From Raskinella chloraquaticus (SeqCode) (lineage in GTDB: Bacteria > Pseudomonadota > Alphaproteobacteria > Rhizobiales > UBA4765), in NCBI GenBank assembly GCA_002365175.1, contig DEZK01000021.1:35648-64577 (forward strand): a stretch of DNA of 28,930 bases. The letters are read 5' to 3'. The position numbers were made by a program, and so were the translations under genes. Shown here one piece after another: positions 15,108 to 23,626 of this stretch. Below the pieces are notes generated by a model. The model was not told the origin of the DNA, searched no databases, and worked only from the letters and a program-made list of their open reading frames with translations. Within the stretch, counting starts at the first letter, position 1. Every line of letters starts with the position of its first letter.

Positions 15108-17813
15108 ATGCCAGCCTGCGAACCCAGCGACAGCGCCCCGCTCACCCCGGTGATGGCGCGCTACATCGAGTTGAAGACCGCCAATCCCGGTTTTCTTCTT
15201 TTCTATCGCATGGGGGATTTCTATGAGCTGTTTTTTGACGATGCGGTGATGGCAGCCGGTGCTCTGGGTATCGCCCTCACCAAGCGCGGCCAGTATCGTG
15301 GCCAGGATATACCCATGGCAGGCGTGCCGGCGCACGCTGCGGATGACTACCTCCATCGCCTCATCGACAAGGGCTACCGGGTTGCCATCTGCGAGCAGAT
15401 GGAAGATCCGGCGGAGGCAAAAAAACGGGGCTCGAAAGCCATCGTCCATCGTGATGTGGTGCGCCTTGTCACCGCCGGTACTCTCACCGAAGACCGGCTG
15501 CTGGTCGCCAGCGAAGCAAATTATCTCCTCGCCCTGGCACGAACATTTGAAGGCGGCAGCCAGGCCCCGGCGCGGCTTGGCCTGGCGTGGATCGACATGT
15601 CGACGGGAGAATTCCGCGTCGGCATGTGTGAACTGAACGTGCTCCAGGGCGAAATCGCCCGCATCGCTCCGCGCGAGATCATCGCTCCGCCGGCGCTGAT
15701 CGAGGATCTGACGTTACGTCGCCTGTTGAGCGAAAGCGGCGCGGTGGTTACGGCGTTGTCGAAGTCGATCGACGATACGACGCCGTCGGGCGAGCGCCTC
15801 GCGGCCTTTTTTGGCACGGCAGCCGCTGCTGATTTCGACAATCTGTCGCGCGCCGAAACGGCGGCGGCGGCCAATATCCTCGCTTATCTTGACGCAACGC
15901 AGCTTGGCGTTCGCCCGCGTCTCTCGCTGCCGCAGCGCGAGGGGCCGGGAACCTTTCTTGATATCGATGCCAGCGCGCGTGTTAATCTCGAATTGACGCG
16001 GACCCTGGCGGGTGAGCGTGCGGGCTCCCTGCTCTCGGCCATCGATTGCACCGTCACCGCCGCCGGCTCGCGCGAGCTGGCACGCCGCCTCTCGGCCCCG
16101 CTGACTGATCCGCAGATGATTATCGAGCGCCAGGAAGCGGTGGCGTATTTGTGCCGCGACCCGATCATTCGTGAACGCCTGCGCCAGGCATTGGCGCCGC
16201 TATCCGATCTGCTGCGGGCGCTGGGGCGCCTCGCGCTGGGGCGCGGCGGCCCACGCGATCTGGCAGCGCTGCGTGACGGGTTGACGAAGGCACGGGACAT
16301 CGCGGCGCTCATTCACCACGCGACCCTGCCGTCGCTTCTGGCACAGTCGATCCGCGATCTTGGAGCGCCCTCGCCAGCGCTTGCCGAGAAACTGACCGCC
16401 ATGTTGGCCGATGAGTTGCCCCTGTCGCGCCGCGATGGCGGCTTTGTGCGCGCGGCCTTCGATCCGGCGCTGGATGAGGAGCGGCGCCTGCGCGATGACG
16501 CGCGCGGGCTGATGCTGGGCCTGCAGGCGACCTATGCCGAGGCGACCGGCATCAGGAATTTGCGGATCAAGCACAATAATGTGTTGGGTTATTTCATCGA
16601 GATCAGCGCGGCTGCGGCCGATCGCATGTTTGCGCCGCCGCTCAACGCCGATTTCTTTCATCGCCAGACGCTGGCAAGCCAGGCCCGCTTCACCACCACC
16701 GCTTTGAGTGACCTGGAAAGCCGCATCGCGCGGGCAGCCGAGCGCGCGCTGGCGCTGGAACAGCAGGCATTCGAGGCGATGAGCGCCGAGATCGCCGGCG
16801 CCGACGATGCCATCCGCAAAGTGGCGATCGCTCTTGCCGCCCTTGATGTCGAGAGTGCCCTTGCCGAGCTTGCCGCCATCCACGGCTGGACCCGCCCCGT
16901 TGTCGATCACTCGCTGGCCTTCGCTATTCGCGGCGGACGCCATCCGGTGGTCGAGGCAGCGTTGAAAAAGACTTCAGGCGGCGCGTTCATCGCCAATGAT
17001 TGCACCCTTGGGCCGGCAGATGAGGCGGGAGACGCCGGCGCCGTATGGCTCCTCACCGGCCCCAACATGGCGGGCAAATCGACGTTCCTGCGCCAGAACG
17101 CGCTTATCGCCATTCTTGCCCAGATGGGATCATTCGTGCCCGCCACCATGGCGCATATCGGTATCGTTGATCGCCTTTACAGCCGCGTCGGGGCCGCCGA
17201 TGATCTGGCGCGCGGACGTTCTACCTTCATGGTCGAGATGGTGGAAACAGCAGTCATCCTCAATCAGGCAACCAATCGCTCGCTGGTCATCCTCGATGAA
17301 ATCGGCCGCGGCACCGCCACCTTCGACGGTTTGTCGATTGCCTGGGCGACCATCGAGCACATTCATGAGGCTAATCGCTGCCGCACCCTGTTTGCGACCC
17401 ATTTCCATGAGCTGACCGCCCTCGGCGCCCGCCTGGCGCGCCTCACGCCTGTCACCATGAAGGTCAAGGAATGGAAAGGTGATGTGGTCTTTCTCCACGA
17501 GGTCGGGCGCGGCACTGCCGATCGCTCCTATGGCATTCAGGTGGCGAAACTTGCCGGCCTGCCGGCAAGCGTCATCGCCCGTGCCCGGACCGTTTTGTCG
17601 AAGCTGGAGGAGGGCGAGCGGGCGCCGAAAGTCGAGACGCTGATCGACGATCTGCCCCTGTTCTCGGTCAGCCGGCAGGCGCCGGTTGAAGCGGCGCGCC
17701 ATCAGCCGCTTCTTGAGGCGATGATTGGGCTTGATCCCGACGCCATGACGCCGCGCGAGGCCCATGAGGCCCTCTACCGGCTCATGGAATTGCTGCGCTC
17801 GGCGCAGGCGTAG
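15108..17813 (+). CDS. mutS: DNA mismatch repair protein MutS
   Basis: Mismatch-recognition ATPase of about 901 residues from ATG 15108. GTG 15054, which overlaps the grpE stop by 4 bases, would add 18 residues; I prefer 15108 because it places the MGDFYELF motif (Phe38-Tyr39-Glu40) at the same distance from the N-terminus as in E. coli MutS. Domain order is complete: mismatch-binding domain I, connector, lever and clamp, then the ATPase with Walker A TGPNMAGKST near 650 and Walker B ILDEIGRGT near 728, a HFHEL signature, and a C-terminal helix-turn-helix. The Phe and Glu that contact the mismatched base are intact. It is probably co-transcribed with grpE and converges on the permease gene with only 3 bases between the stops. 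mutL is not in the window. Confidence 0.96.
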   Translation: MPACEPSDSAPLTPVMARYIELKTANPGFLLFYRMGDFYELFFDDAVMAAGALGIALTKRGQYRGQDIPMAGVPAHAADDYLHRLIDKGYRVAICEQMEDPAEAKKRGSKAIVHRDVVRLVTAGTLTEDRLLVASEANYLLALARTFEGGSQAPARLGLAWIDMSTGEFRVGMCELNVLQGEIARIAPREIIAPPALIEDLTLRRLLSESGAVVTALSKSIDDTTPSGERLAAFFGTAAAADFDNLSRAETAAAANILAYLDATQLGVRPRLSLPQREGPGTFLDIDASARVNLELTRTLAGERAGSLLSAIDCTVTAAGSRELARRLSAPLTDPQMIIERQEAVAYLCRDPIIRERLRQALAPLSDLLRALGRLALGRGGPRDLAALRDGLTKARDIAALIHHATLPSLLAQSIRDLGAPSPALAEKLTAMLADELPLSRRDGGFVRAAFDPALDEERRLRDDARGLMLGLQATYAEATGIRNLRIKHNNVLGYFIEISAAAADRMFAPPLNADFFHRQTLASQARFTTTALSDLESRIARAAERALALEQQAFEAMSAEIAGADDAIRKVAIALAALDVESALAELAAIHGWTRPVVDHSLAFAIRGGRHPVVEAALKKTSGGAFIANDCTLGPADEAGDAGAVWLLTGPNMAGKSTFLRQNALIAILAQMGSFVPATMAHIGIVDRLYSRVGAADDLARGRSTFMVEMVETAVILNQATNRSLVILDEIGRGTATFDGLSIAWATIEHIHEANRCRTLFATHFHELTALGARLARLTPVTMKVKEWKGDVVFLHEVGRGTADRSYGIQVAKLAGLPASVIARARTVLSKLEEGERAPKVETLIDDLPLFSVSRQAPVEAARHQPLLEAMIGLDPDAMTPREAHEALYRLMELLRSAQA

Positions 17814-17816
17814 TGC

Positions 17817-18632
17817 TCAGCGTTCCCTCGCAAGTCGCGCCGCCAGCCCTTCGCCAAGAAGATTGAAACCCATGACCGTCAGCGCGATCGCTACTCCCGG
17901 CAGAATGGCAAGCAGCGGCTGCGTACCGAGATATGTCTGCGCTTCATTCAGCATACGCCCCCACGAGGGATGAGGCGGTGGCGTACCAAGCCCGAGATAG
18001 CTCAGACCTGCCTCAGCCAGGAGCGCCAGCGCCAGCTGGGTTGAGGCCTGAACCGCCAGGCGCGGCAGCAGAAGCGGCAGGATGTGGCGCACCGCGATGC
18101 GCAGCCAGCTTGCACCCATGGCGCGTGCCGCCAGCACGAATTCGCGCTCGCGGAGCTGGGCGGCGCTGTCGCGGGTGAGGCGGATGAAGACCGGCATGGT
18201 GAAGATGGCGATCGCCATCGCCGCACTGGCAGCCCCCGGGCCAAGGATGAGCCCGGTCATGATCGCCAGCAGGACGACTGGAAAGGCGAAGACGAGATCG
18301 CTTGTCCGCGCGATCATCTGGTCGCCAATGCCGTCGGGCTGCATGGCTGCAATCAGCCCGAGGCCGCCCCCAACAACCAGCGACAGCCCGACCGCCCCCA
18401 CCGACACCAGAAGAGCGTTGCGGGCGCCGATCATCAGGATCGCGGCGATATCGCGCCCCAGCTGGTCGGTACCCAGAAGATGCAGTGAGGAGGGGCCCTG
18501 AAGGCGCGAGGCGATCGCCAGCCGGTAAGGGTCACCCGGCGTCCAAACCAGCGAGACGAGTGCGGCAATAAGCATGACCGCCAGCACAGCGCTGCCGATT
18601 CCCAGCCGGATCTTTGTGGCGGAGTTTGTCAC
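17817..18632 (-). CDS. ABC transporter permease, DppC/OppC type
   Basis: A 271-residue inner-membrane permease of the peptide/nickel family. I chose the GTG at 18632, whose GTGA overlaps the stop of the preceding permease by 4 bases. N-terminal TM helix (about 9-30), then the DppC-type HLLGTDQLGRDIAAILMIGARNAL segment, four to five further membrane helices, and the ATPase-coupling EAA loop with LAARAMGASWLRIAVRHILP. SYLGLGTPPPHPSWGRML near the C-terminus is another family hallmark. It is the last gene of the leftward hrcA operon. A longer open frame back to 19241 is antisense noise over the partner permease. Confidence 0.93.
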   Translation of the reverse strand: MTNSATKIRLGIGSAVLAVMLIAALVSLVWTPGDPYRLAIASRLQGPSSLHLLGTDQLGRDIAAILMIGARNALLVSVGAVGLSLVVGGGLGLIAAMQPDGIGDQMIARTSDLVFAFPVVLLAIMTGLILGPGAASAAMAIAIFTMPVFIRLTRDSAAQLREREFVLAARAMGASWLRIAVRHILPLLLPRLAVQASTQLALALLAEAGLSYLGLGTPPPHPSWGRMLNEAQTYLGTQPLLAILPGVAIALTVMGFNLLGEGLAARLARER

Positions 18633-19597
18633 AAGCCTGACGCCCGGCGCAGGCGCGGATCGATGCTGGCCTGCACGATCCCGACGCCGCTGTGAACGAT
18701 GAGGATCGTTGCCGCGAAGAGAAAAATGAGGGCGCGCAGCGTGATGATATCGTGCTGGGCGATGGCCTGTGCCATCAGCCGCCCGAGGCCGGGCAGGGCA
18801 AAGACGTTCTCGACAATGATCGAGCCGCCGAGCAGGAACGACAGTTGCAGGCCCATGAGCGCCAGCAGCGGCACCATCGCATTGGGCAGGGCATGGCGCA
18901 CCAGAACGCCGGCGCGCGACAGGCCTTTGGCCTCGGCGGTGCGGATGTAAACTTCCGCGAGCGTCTCGTTGAGCAGCGCGAGCGCCAGCCGGGCGATGAT
19001 GGCACCTTGGGGCAGGGCAAGCGCAATCGCCGGCAGGATCAGTGCCCTGAGTGCTCCCCAACCGGCCTCCCAGCCGGGAAAACCACCGGATGGAAGCATA
19101 CCGAGCCCGACGGCGAATGTCAGAATAAGCAGCAGGCCCAGCCAGAAATTGGGAATGGCAAGACCGACCTCGCCAAACGCAGTCACCACCACGGAGAACC
19201 TTGGCTGCCAGGCCGCCAGCAGGGCAAGTCCAAGCCCCCATGACAGCGACAGCCCCATCGCCAGGCAGGCAAGCGGCACGCTGACGGCAAGGCGCTCGCC
19301 GATCAAACCCGCGACCGCCACCCGGTAGGTCGTGGAGATACCGAAATCACCACGGGCAAGCGCACCGATCCATGCCATGAAGCGCCATGGCGCCGGCTGG
19401 TCGAAGCCATGCTCGCTCCTGAGCGCGGCGAGCGCGTCAGGTGTCGCGTTGAGGCCGAGCACCACGGCGGCCGGATCGCCAGGCAGGACATCGATGGCCA
19501 CAAAAATCACAACAGCAGCGGCAAGGAGGCTTGCCGCGAGCCCCGCAAGACGCACAAGCCCGCTGCGCAGACGCGCCGTGAGGCCGTCTATTTCCAC
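18629..19597 (-). CDS. ABC transporter permease, DppB/OppB type
   Basis: A 322-residue inner-membrane permease. I chose GTG 19597, which overlaps the binding-protein gene by 10 bases and puts the first membrane helix about 13 residues in; GTG 19642 is also possible. Features are the first helix ending in VAIDVLPGDPAAVVLG, the LRSEHGFDQPAPWRFMAWIGALARGDFG signature of the DppB branch, further helices, and the EAA loop RTAEAKGLSRAGVLVRHALPNAMVPLL that contacts the ATPase. FALPGLGRLMAQAI near the C-terminus is typical. It should form a heterodimeric channel with the neighbouring DppC-like protein. No ATPase gene is adjacent. Confidence 0.92.
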   Translation of the reverse strand: MEIDGLTARLRSGLVRLAGLAASLLAAAVVIFVAIDVLPGDPAAVVLGLNATPDALAALRSEHGFDQPAPWRFMAWIGALARGDFGISTTYRVAVAGLIGERLAVSVPLACLAMGLSLSWGLGLALLAAWQPRFSVVVTAFGEVGLAIPNFWLGLLLILTFAVGLGMLPSGGFPGWEAGWGALRALILPAIALALPQGAIIARLALALLNETLAEVYIRTAEAKGLSRAGVLVRHALPNAMVPLLALMGLQLSFLLGGSIIVENVFALPGLGRLMAQAIAQHDIITLRALIFLFAATILIVHSGVGIVQASIDPRLRRASGL

Positions 19598-21066
19598 GAC
19601 AGCTCGGCCAGCGGATTGGCTGGCAGGGGCCAGTTGGTCCACATGCCGGTGAGTGAGCCCTTGGTCACGGTGACCTTGGGCAGCAGAAACAGGAAGACGT
19701 TGACCGCATCATCCGCCAGCCGCTTCTGCGCCCGCCCATAGGCGGCATTGCGCGCCTCGTCGCTGGTGGCGGTTTCAGCATCGTTCAATGCCGCGTTGAA
19801 GGCCAGCGAACGATACTGGAAATAATAGTCAGGGCGCGCATAGATGTTGATGTCGAGCGGCTCGGTATGGGCAATCAGCGTCAGATCGTAATCCTTGCCG
19901 CGAAAGACCCGTTCCAGCCATTGCGGAAATTCCAGCGGCTCGATGGTGATCTTGACGCCGATCTGCTGCAGCATGGCGGCGATGATCTCGCCTGAGCGCC
20001 TTGCATAGGCCGGCGGCGGGAGTTTCAATGTCGCCGAAAACCCGTTGGGAAACCCGGCCTCCGCCAGCATCGCCTTCGCCTTCTCCGGATCATAGGCGTT
20101 GGTGGCGGTCAAATCGACATAGGCCGGATGGCTGGGCGAGAAATGGCTGCCGATGGGAATGCCAAGGCCCGACATGGCGCCCTCGATCACCTGCTGGCGA
20201 TCAATCGCCATGGCGATGGCGCGGCGCACGCGGACATCGTCGAAAGGCGCCTTGCCATTGTTCATCGCCAGGATCGTCTTGCCTTCGGTGTAGCCGGTCG
20301 TGACCGCCAGACGAGGATCGCGCTTGAGGGCGGGAATGGCCTCAGGCGCGGCAAGATTGCTCAGCGCGTCGCAATCTCCCGCCTTGATGGCGGCAACCTG
20401 AACGGCTGGATCGGAGATGAAGCGGAAAATGGCTTTGGCGAATGTTGGTTTCGCGCCCCACCACCTGTCGTTAACGACCAGTTCCACCCGCTCGCCGCGA
20501 ACCCAGCGGGAGAATTTGTAAGGACCTGTGCCGATCGGGACGGTGGCGTTTTCCGCCGCGCTTCCCTTGGCCACCATCACCGCATCACCCCAGGCGAGCC
20601 CGTAAAGAAAATTGGCGGTTGGCCGCGACAGGACAATACGGGCGGAGAGAGGATCGGGCGTATCAACGCGCAAGATGGGATCAAATATCCATTTTTGCGC
20701 ATTGCGGCTTTCCGGCCGCTTGGCCCGCTCGACCGAATAGGCAACGTTGAACGATGTAAAGGGCGTGCCGTCATGGAAACTCGCGCCCGACCTCAATTTG
20801 AAGTCATAGACCAGCCCATCGGCTGATACCTTCCAGCTCTCAGCCAGACCAGGCTGGAGCCTGCCGTCACGATCAATCGCCACCAGGGTTTCGAAGATGT
20901 TGCCGTAGGTCAGCTCGCGGATCGCCTGGGCTGGTCCGCGTGTCGGGTCAAGCAATGGCGGCTCAAGTGGCATGCACAGCGTCACCTGCTCGGGCACCTG
21001 CGCGGCAAGCGGGGTGGAAAAAGCAGAGGCCAGCATGATGATCCGCAGGCCGTTATGAACACGCAT
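19588..21066 (-). CDS. ABC transporter substrate-binding protein, family 5 (peptide/nickel type)
   Basis: A 492-residue periplasmic binding protein. Residues 1-22 are a Sec signal peptide with a likely cleavage at LAA-Q. The mature protein shows the family-5 landmarks: LRSGASFHDGTPFTSFNVAYSVERA, IGTGPYKFSRWVRGERVEL, DVRVRRAIAMAIDRQQVIEGAM and YDPEKAKAMLAEAGFPNGF. ATG 21066 follows GGGAG with 7 bases of spacing. It probably delivers peptides or a similar solute to the two permeases encoded just downstream. The neighbouring M20 deacylase suggests an acylated amino acid or peptide substrate; that is inference. Cytosolic ATPase subunits must come from elsewhere in the genome. Confidence 0.93.
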   Translation of the reverse strand: MRVHNGLRIIMLASAFSTPLAAQVPEQVTLCMPLEPPLLDPTRGPAQAIRELTYGNIFETLVAIDRDGRLQPGLAESWKVSADGLVYDFKLRSGASFHDGTPFTSFNVAYSVERAKRPESRNAQKWIFDPILRVDTPDPLSARIVLSRPTANFLYGLAWGDAVMVAKGSAAENATVPIGTGPYKFSRWVRGERVELVVNDRWWGAKPTFAKAIFRFISDPAVQVAAIKAGDCDALSNLAAPEAIPALKRDPRLAVTTGYTEGKTILAMNNGKAPFDDVRVRRAIAMAIDRQQVIEGAMSGLGIPIGSHFSPSHPAYVDLTATNAYDPEKAKAMLAEAGFPNGFSATLKLPPPAYARRSGEIIAAMLQQIGVKITIEPLEFPQWLERVFRGKDYDLTLIAHTEPLDINIYARPDYYFQYRSLAFNAALNDAETATSDEARNAAYGRAQKRLADDAVNVFLFLLPKVTVTKGSLTGMWTNWPLPANPLAELSWK

Positions 21067-21090
21067 GGCTGTCTCCCGGCTCTTTCGCCC

Positions 21091-22407
21091 TTACTCGCCC
21101 GCTGCCCCCAGCAGCGTCAAGCAGCTTGCCGCCATCACCTTGGCGCTGCCGACCATATCATCAATGCCGACCCATTCATCGGGCTGATGCGCCAGATCGA
21201 GATAACCCGGACCATAGGCGACACAGCCCTTGACCGCGCCGAAGCGCGTGACGTGCTTCTGGTCATAGGTTCCAGGCGACGCTATATGGCGCGGTGCCCT
21301 GTCAAACACCTCATGGATGAAATGACCAAGCGTCGTCACAACCGCCGCCCCGGGATCGGTCATGGTTGGTGGAAAATGCATGATGTCGCGCAGCTCATAG
21401 CCAAGGCCGGGTGTTTCATCGCAGGTTTCATCAAGTAGGGCGATAATTTCAGCCCTCACCTCGCCGAGGTCTTCCTCGATCAGATAGCGCCGGTCGAGCA
21501 CAAGCCGGCACGAATCAGCCACCACCGGCGCAGGATTGGCGCCGTGCGGTTCGCCCTGTCCGCCATGGATGGAATTGAAGTTAAGCGTGGCCGCGCGCGC
21601 CCCCGGCGGCTCGCACGGCATGGCGGTCAGGCGATGGGCGAGGCGCGGATAAAGCTTGTCTTCGACGCGGCCGAGAAACTGCCCCATGCCGCGAATGGCG
21701 CTGAGGCCGAGAAACGGCATCGAACCATGGCCGATGCGCCCGCGCATGTCGATTTCAGCCCACCACACGCCGCGATGACCCAGGCACACGCAGTCCGGGT
21801 TGAGCGGCTCGGGGATAATCACATGGTCAACGCGATCGGCGGCGAAATAGCCGTTGCGCGCCAGATAACCGACGCCGCCATACCCTCCCGTTTCCTCGTC
21901 GACAGTTGCCGAAATCTCTATGGCGCCGCTGTAGGCGATATTTTCAGCGATGATCGCCTCGATCGCCACCATTGCTGCGGCAAGGCCGCCTTTCATGTCA
22001 CAGGCGCCGCGCCCGTAGACGCGCCCGTCCTTGACCGCGCCGGCAAACGGATCAACCGTCCAGCCATAGCCTGCCTCGACGACGTCGATATGGCCGTTGA
22101 AATGAACCGTCGGCCCGGGTGTGGCGCCTTCACGACGGGCCAGCAGATTGAGCCGCGGATAGGCGTCGCTGTCGCCGGGCGTGCCATGAGCGCGGATGTA
22201 ATCAAGCGAAAAACCGAGTTTTTTCAGCCGCGCGCCGATAAAATGCAGGCAGGGCTCATAGGCGTCCCCGGGCGGATTGATGGTTGGGAAGCGGATAAGC
22301 GCCTGCGTCAGTGCCACGAGGTCGGATCGCAAGCCCTCGATGCGCGCAAACAGCCGCTCATGCCGCGTTTTGTCCATCGACCGCTGCGCCGTGGCCCCCT
22401 CGCTCAT
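21091..22407 (-). CDS. M20 family ArgE/DapE-type deacylase
   Basis: A 438-residue zinc-dependent amidohydrolase of the acetylornithine deacetylase/succinyl-diaminopimelate desuccinylase family. Metal and catalytic motifs are present: FNGHIDVVEAG (His and Asp), GRGACDMKGGLAAAM (bridging Asp), VDEETGGYG (catalytic Glu pair), IPEPL, and a C-terminal His in the TYDQKHV/AYGPG region. The dimerisation insert is also present (HGSMPFLG). No signal peptide is seen, so it acts in the cytosol. ATG 22407 overlaps the hrcA stop as ATGA; ATG 22377 is an alternative start with no better ribosome-binding site. It lies 24 bases upstream of the transporter binding-protein gene. A role in deacylating an imported compound fits the context, but the substrate is unknown. 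Confidence 0.91.
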   Translation of the reverse strand: MSEGATAQRSMDKTRHERLFARIEGLRSDLVALTQALIRFPTINPPGDAYEPCLHFIGARLKKLGFSLDYIRAHGTPGDSDAYPRLNLLARREGATPGPTVHFNGHIDVVEAGYGWTVDPFAGAVKDGRVYGRGACDMKGGLAAAMVAIEAIIAENIAYSGAIEISATVDEETGGYGGVGYLARNGYFAADRVDHVIIPEPLNPDCVCLGHRGVWWAEIDMRGRIGHGSMPFLGLSAIRGMGQFLGRVEDKLYPRLAHRLTAMPCEPPGARAATLNFNSIHGGQGEPHGANPAPVVADSCRLVLDRRYLIEEDLGEVRAEIIALLDETCDETPGLGYELRDIMHFPPTMTDPGAAVVTTLGHFIHEVFDRAPRHIASPGTYDQKHVTRFGAVKGCVAYGPGYLDLAHQPDEWVGIDDMVGSAKVMAASCLTLLGAAGE

Positions 22408-23486
22408 GTCAGCAAACGGCTGACCATGCGTGCCGTGTAATCCACCATGGGCACGATACGCGCGTAATTGAGCCGGGTTGGTCCGATGACGCCGATGACA
22501 CCGACGATGTTGCGCTTGCTGTCGCGAAAGGGAGCGGTGACCAGCGAGGAGCCCGACAGGGAGAATAATTTGTTCTCTGAACCGATGAAAATGCGCACCC
22601 CGTCCGCCTGTTCGGTGGCGCTCAGCAATTGGACGATGTCCTTCTTGCGCTCAAGATCCTCAAACAGCAGGCGCACGCGCTCCAGCTCTTCGACCGCCTT
22701 GAGATTTTCAAGCAGATTGGCATGACCATGAACGATGAGAAGCGGCGCCTGCCCTTCCTGCGGTTCGGTCAGGCTGGCAAGGCCGGCCTCCACCACCTTC
22801 TTCGTCAGCTCATCGACTTCACGCTGCCGTAATTCCTGGAGCGATTCGAGATCATGGCGTACTTCATCGAGGCTTCGGCCGCGAATATGGGCATTGAGCC
22901 AGTTGGTGGCCTCGATCAACGCCGAGGCGGGCAATCCCGTCGGTATCGCCACCACGCGGTTTTCAACCGACCCATCATCGCTCACCAGCACCACCAGCGC
23001 CTTATCGGCTTCCAGACGGACGAATTCGACGTGACGGAACCGCGGGTTGGTCTTCGACGTCACCACCAGGCCGGCGCCACGCGTGAGGCCCGACAGCATC
23101 GAGGTCGCATCCGACAGAACGCCTTCCAGATTCTTGCTCGCCCCGGAGGTCTTGACCTGTGTCTCGATGCGCTCGCGCTCCTCGGGCCCAAGCTCGCCAA
23201 ATTGCAGGATGCCATCAACGAATAACCGCAAGCCGAGATCGGTGGGCAGACGCCCTGCCGATGTATGCGGCGCATAGATGAGGCCGAGCGCCTCAAGATC
23301 CGACATGACGTTGCGCACCGATGCTGCCGACAAGGTGATCGCCAGGCTACGCGAAATATTGCGCGAGCCCACCGGATCACCCGTCGCCAGATAATCCTCC
23401 ACCACACGGCGGAAGATTTCCCGCGCCCGCTCATCAAGGCGCGAAAGTTCAGCTATTGGTGGTGGCTTAACGATATCGGACGCCAT
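22404..23486 (-). CDS. hrcA: Heat-inducible transcription repressor HrcA
   Basis: A 360-residue repressor that binds CIRCE elements upstream of groESL and related chaperone operons and depends on GroEL for activity. ATG 23486 (MASDIVKPPP) follows AGGCAG; the TTG 16 codons upstream is less likely. The N-terminal winged helix shows REIFRRVVEDYLATGDPVGSR and LSAASVRNVMSDLEALGLIYAPHTSAGRLPTD, both strongly conserved. The C-terminal domain ends with the RNIVGVIGVIGPTRLNYARIVPMVDYTA signature. It is divergent from rph as usual in alphaproteobacteria, but its expected partner grpE is absent from its 3' side. It is instead translationally linked to the M20 deacylase. I find no CIRCE sequence in its upstream region. 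Confidence 0.96.
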   Translation of the reverse strand: MASDIVKPPPIAELSRLDERAREIFRRVVEDYLATGDPVGSRNISRSLAITLSAASVRNVMSDLEALGLIYAPHTSAGRLPTDLGLRLFVDGILQFGELGPEERERIETQVKTSGASKNLEGVLSDATSMLSGLTRGAGLVVTSKTNPRFRHVEFVRLEADKALVVLVSDDGSVENRVVAIPTGLPASALIEATNWLNAHIRGRSLDEVRHDLESLQELRQREVDELTKKVVEAGLASLTEPQEGQAPLLIVHGHANLLENLKAVEELERVRLLFEDLERKKDIVQLLSATEQADGVRIFIGSENKLFSLSGSSLVTAPFRDSKRNIVGVIGVIGPTRLNYARIVPMVDYTARMVSRLLT

Positions 23487-23626
23487 GTCTGCCTGTCTGG
23501 CCTTCCCGTCGATGAAGGTATGGAGCGAGACCAAGTGTGGGCTCTTCCGCCATGAGTATCAAGCCGCGCTTGTTGTTGGTTGATGTCCAGTCTACACCGC
23601 AGCGATCATCACTGAAAGGATACGCC

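Noticed and set aside
18633..19241. Upstream extension of the DppC-like frame
   Set aside because: It overlaps the DppB-like gene in another frame and has no family similarity. The GTGA overlap at 18632 gives a natural start.
23487..23626. CIRCE element or clear promoters between hrcA and rph
   Set aside because: I searched this spacer by eye for TTAGCACTC-N9-GAGTGCTAA and its degenerate forms and found none. TTGTTG and TCTACA are only 15 bases apart, too weak a promoter to report.
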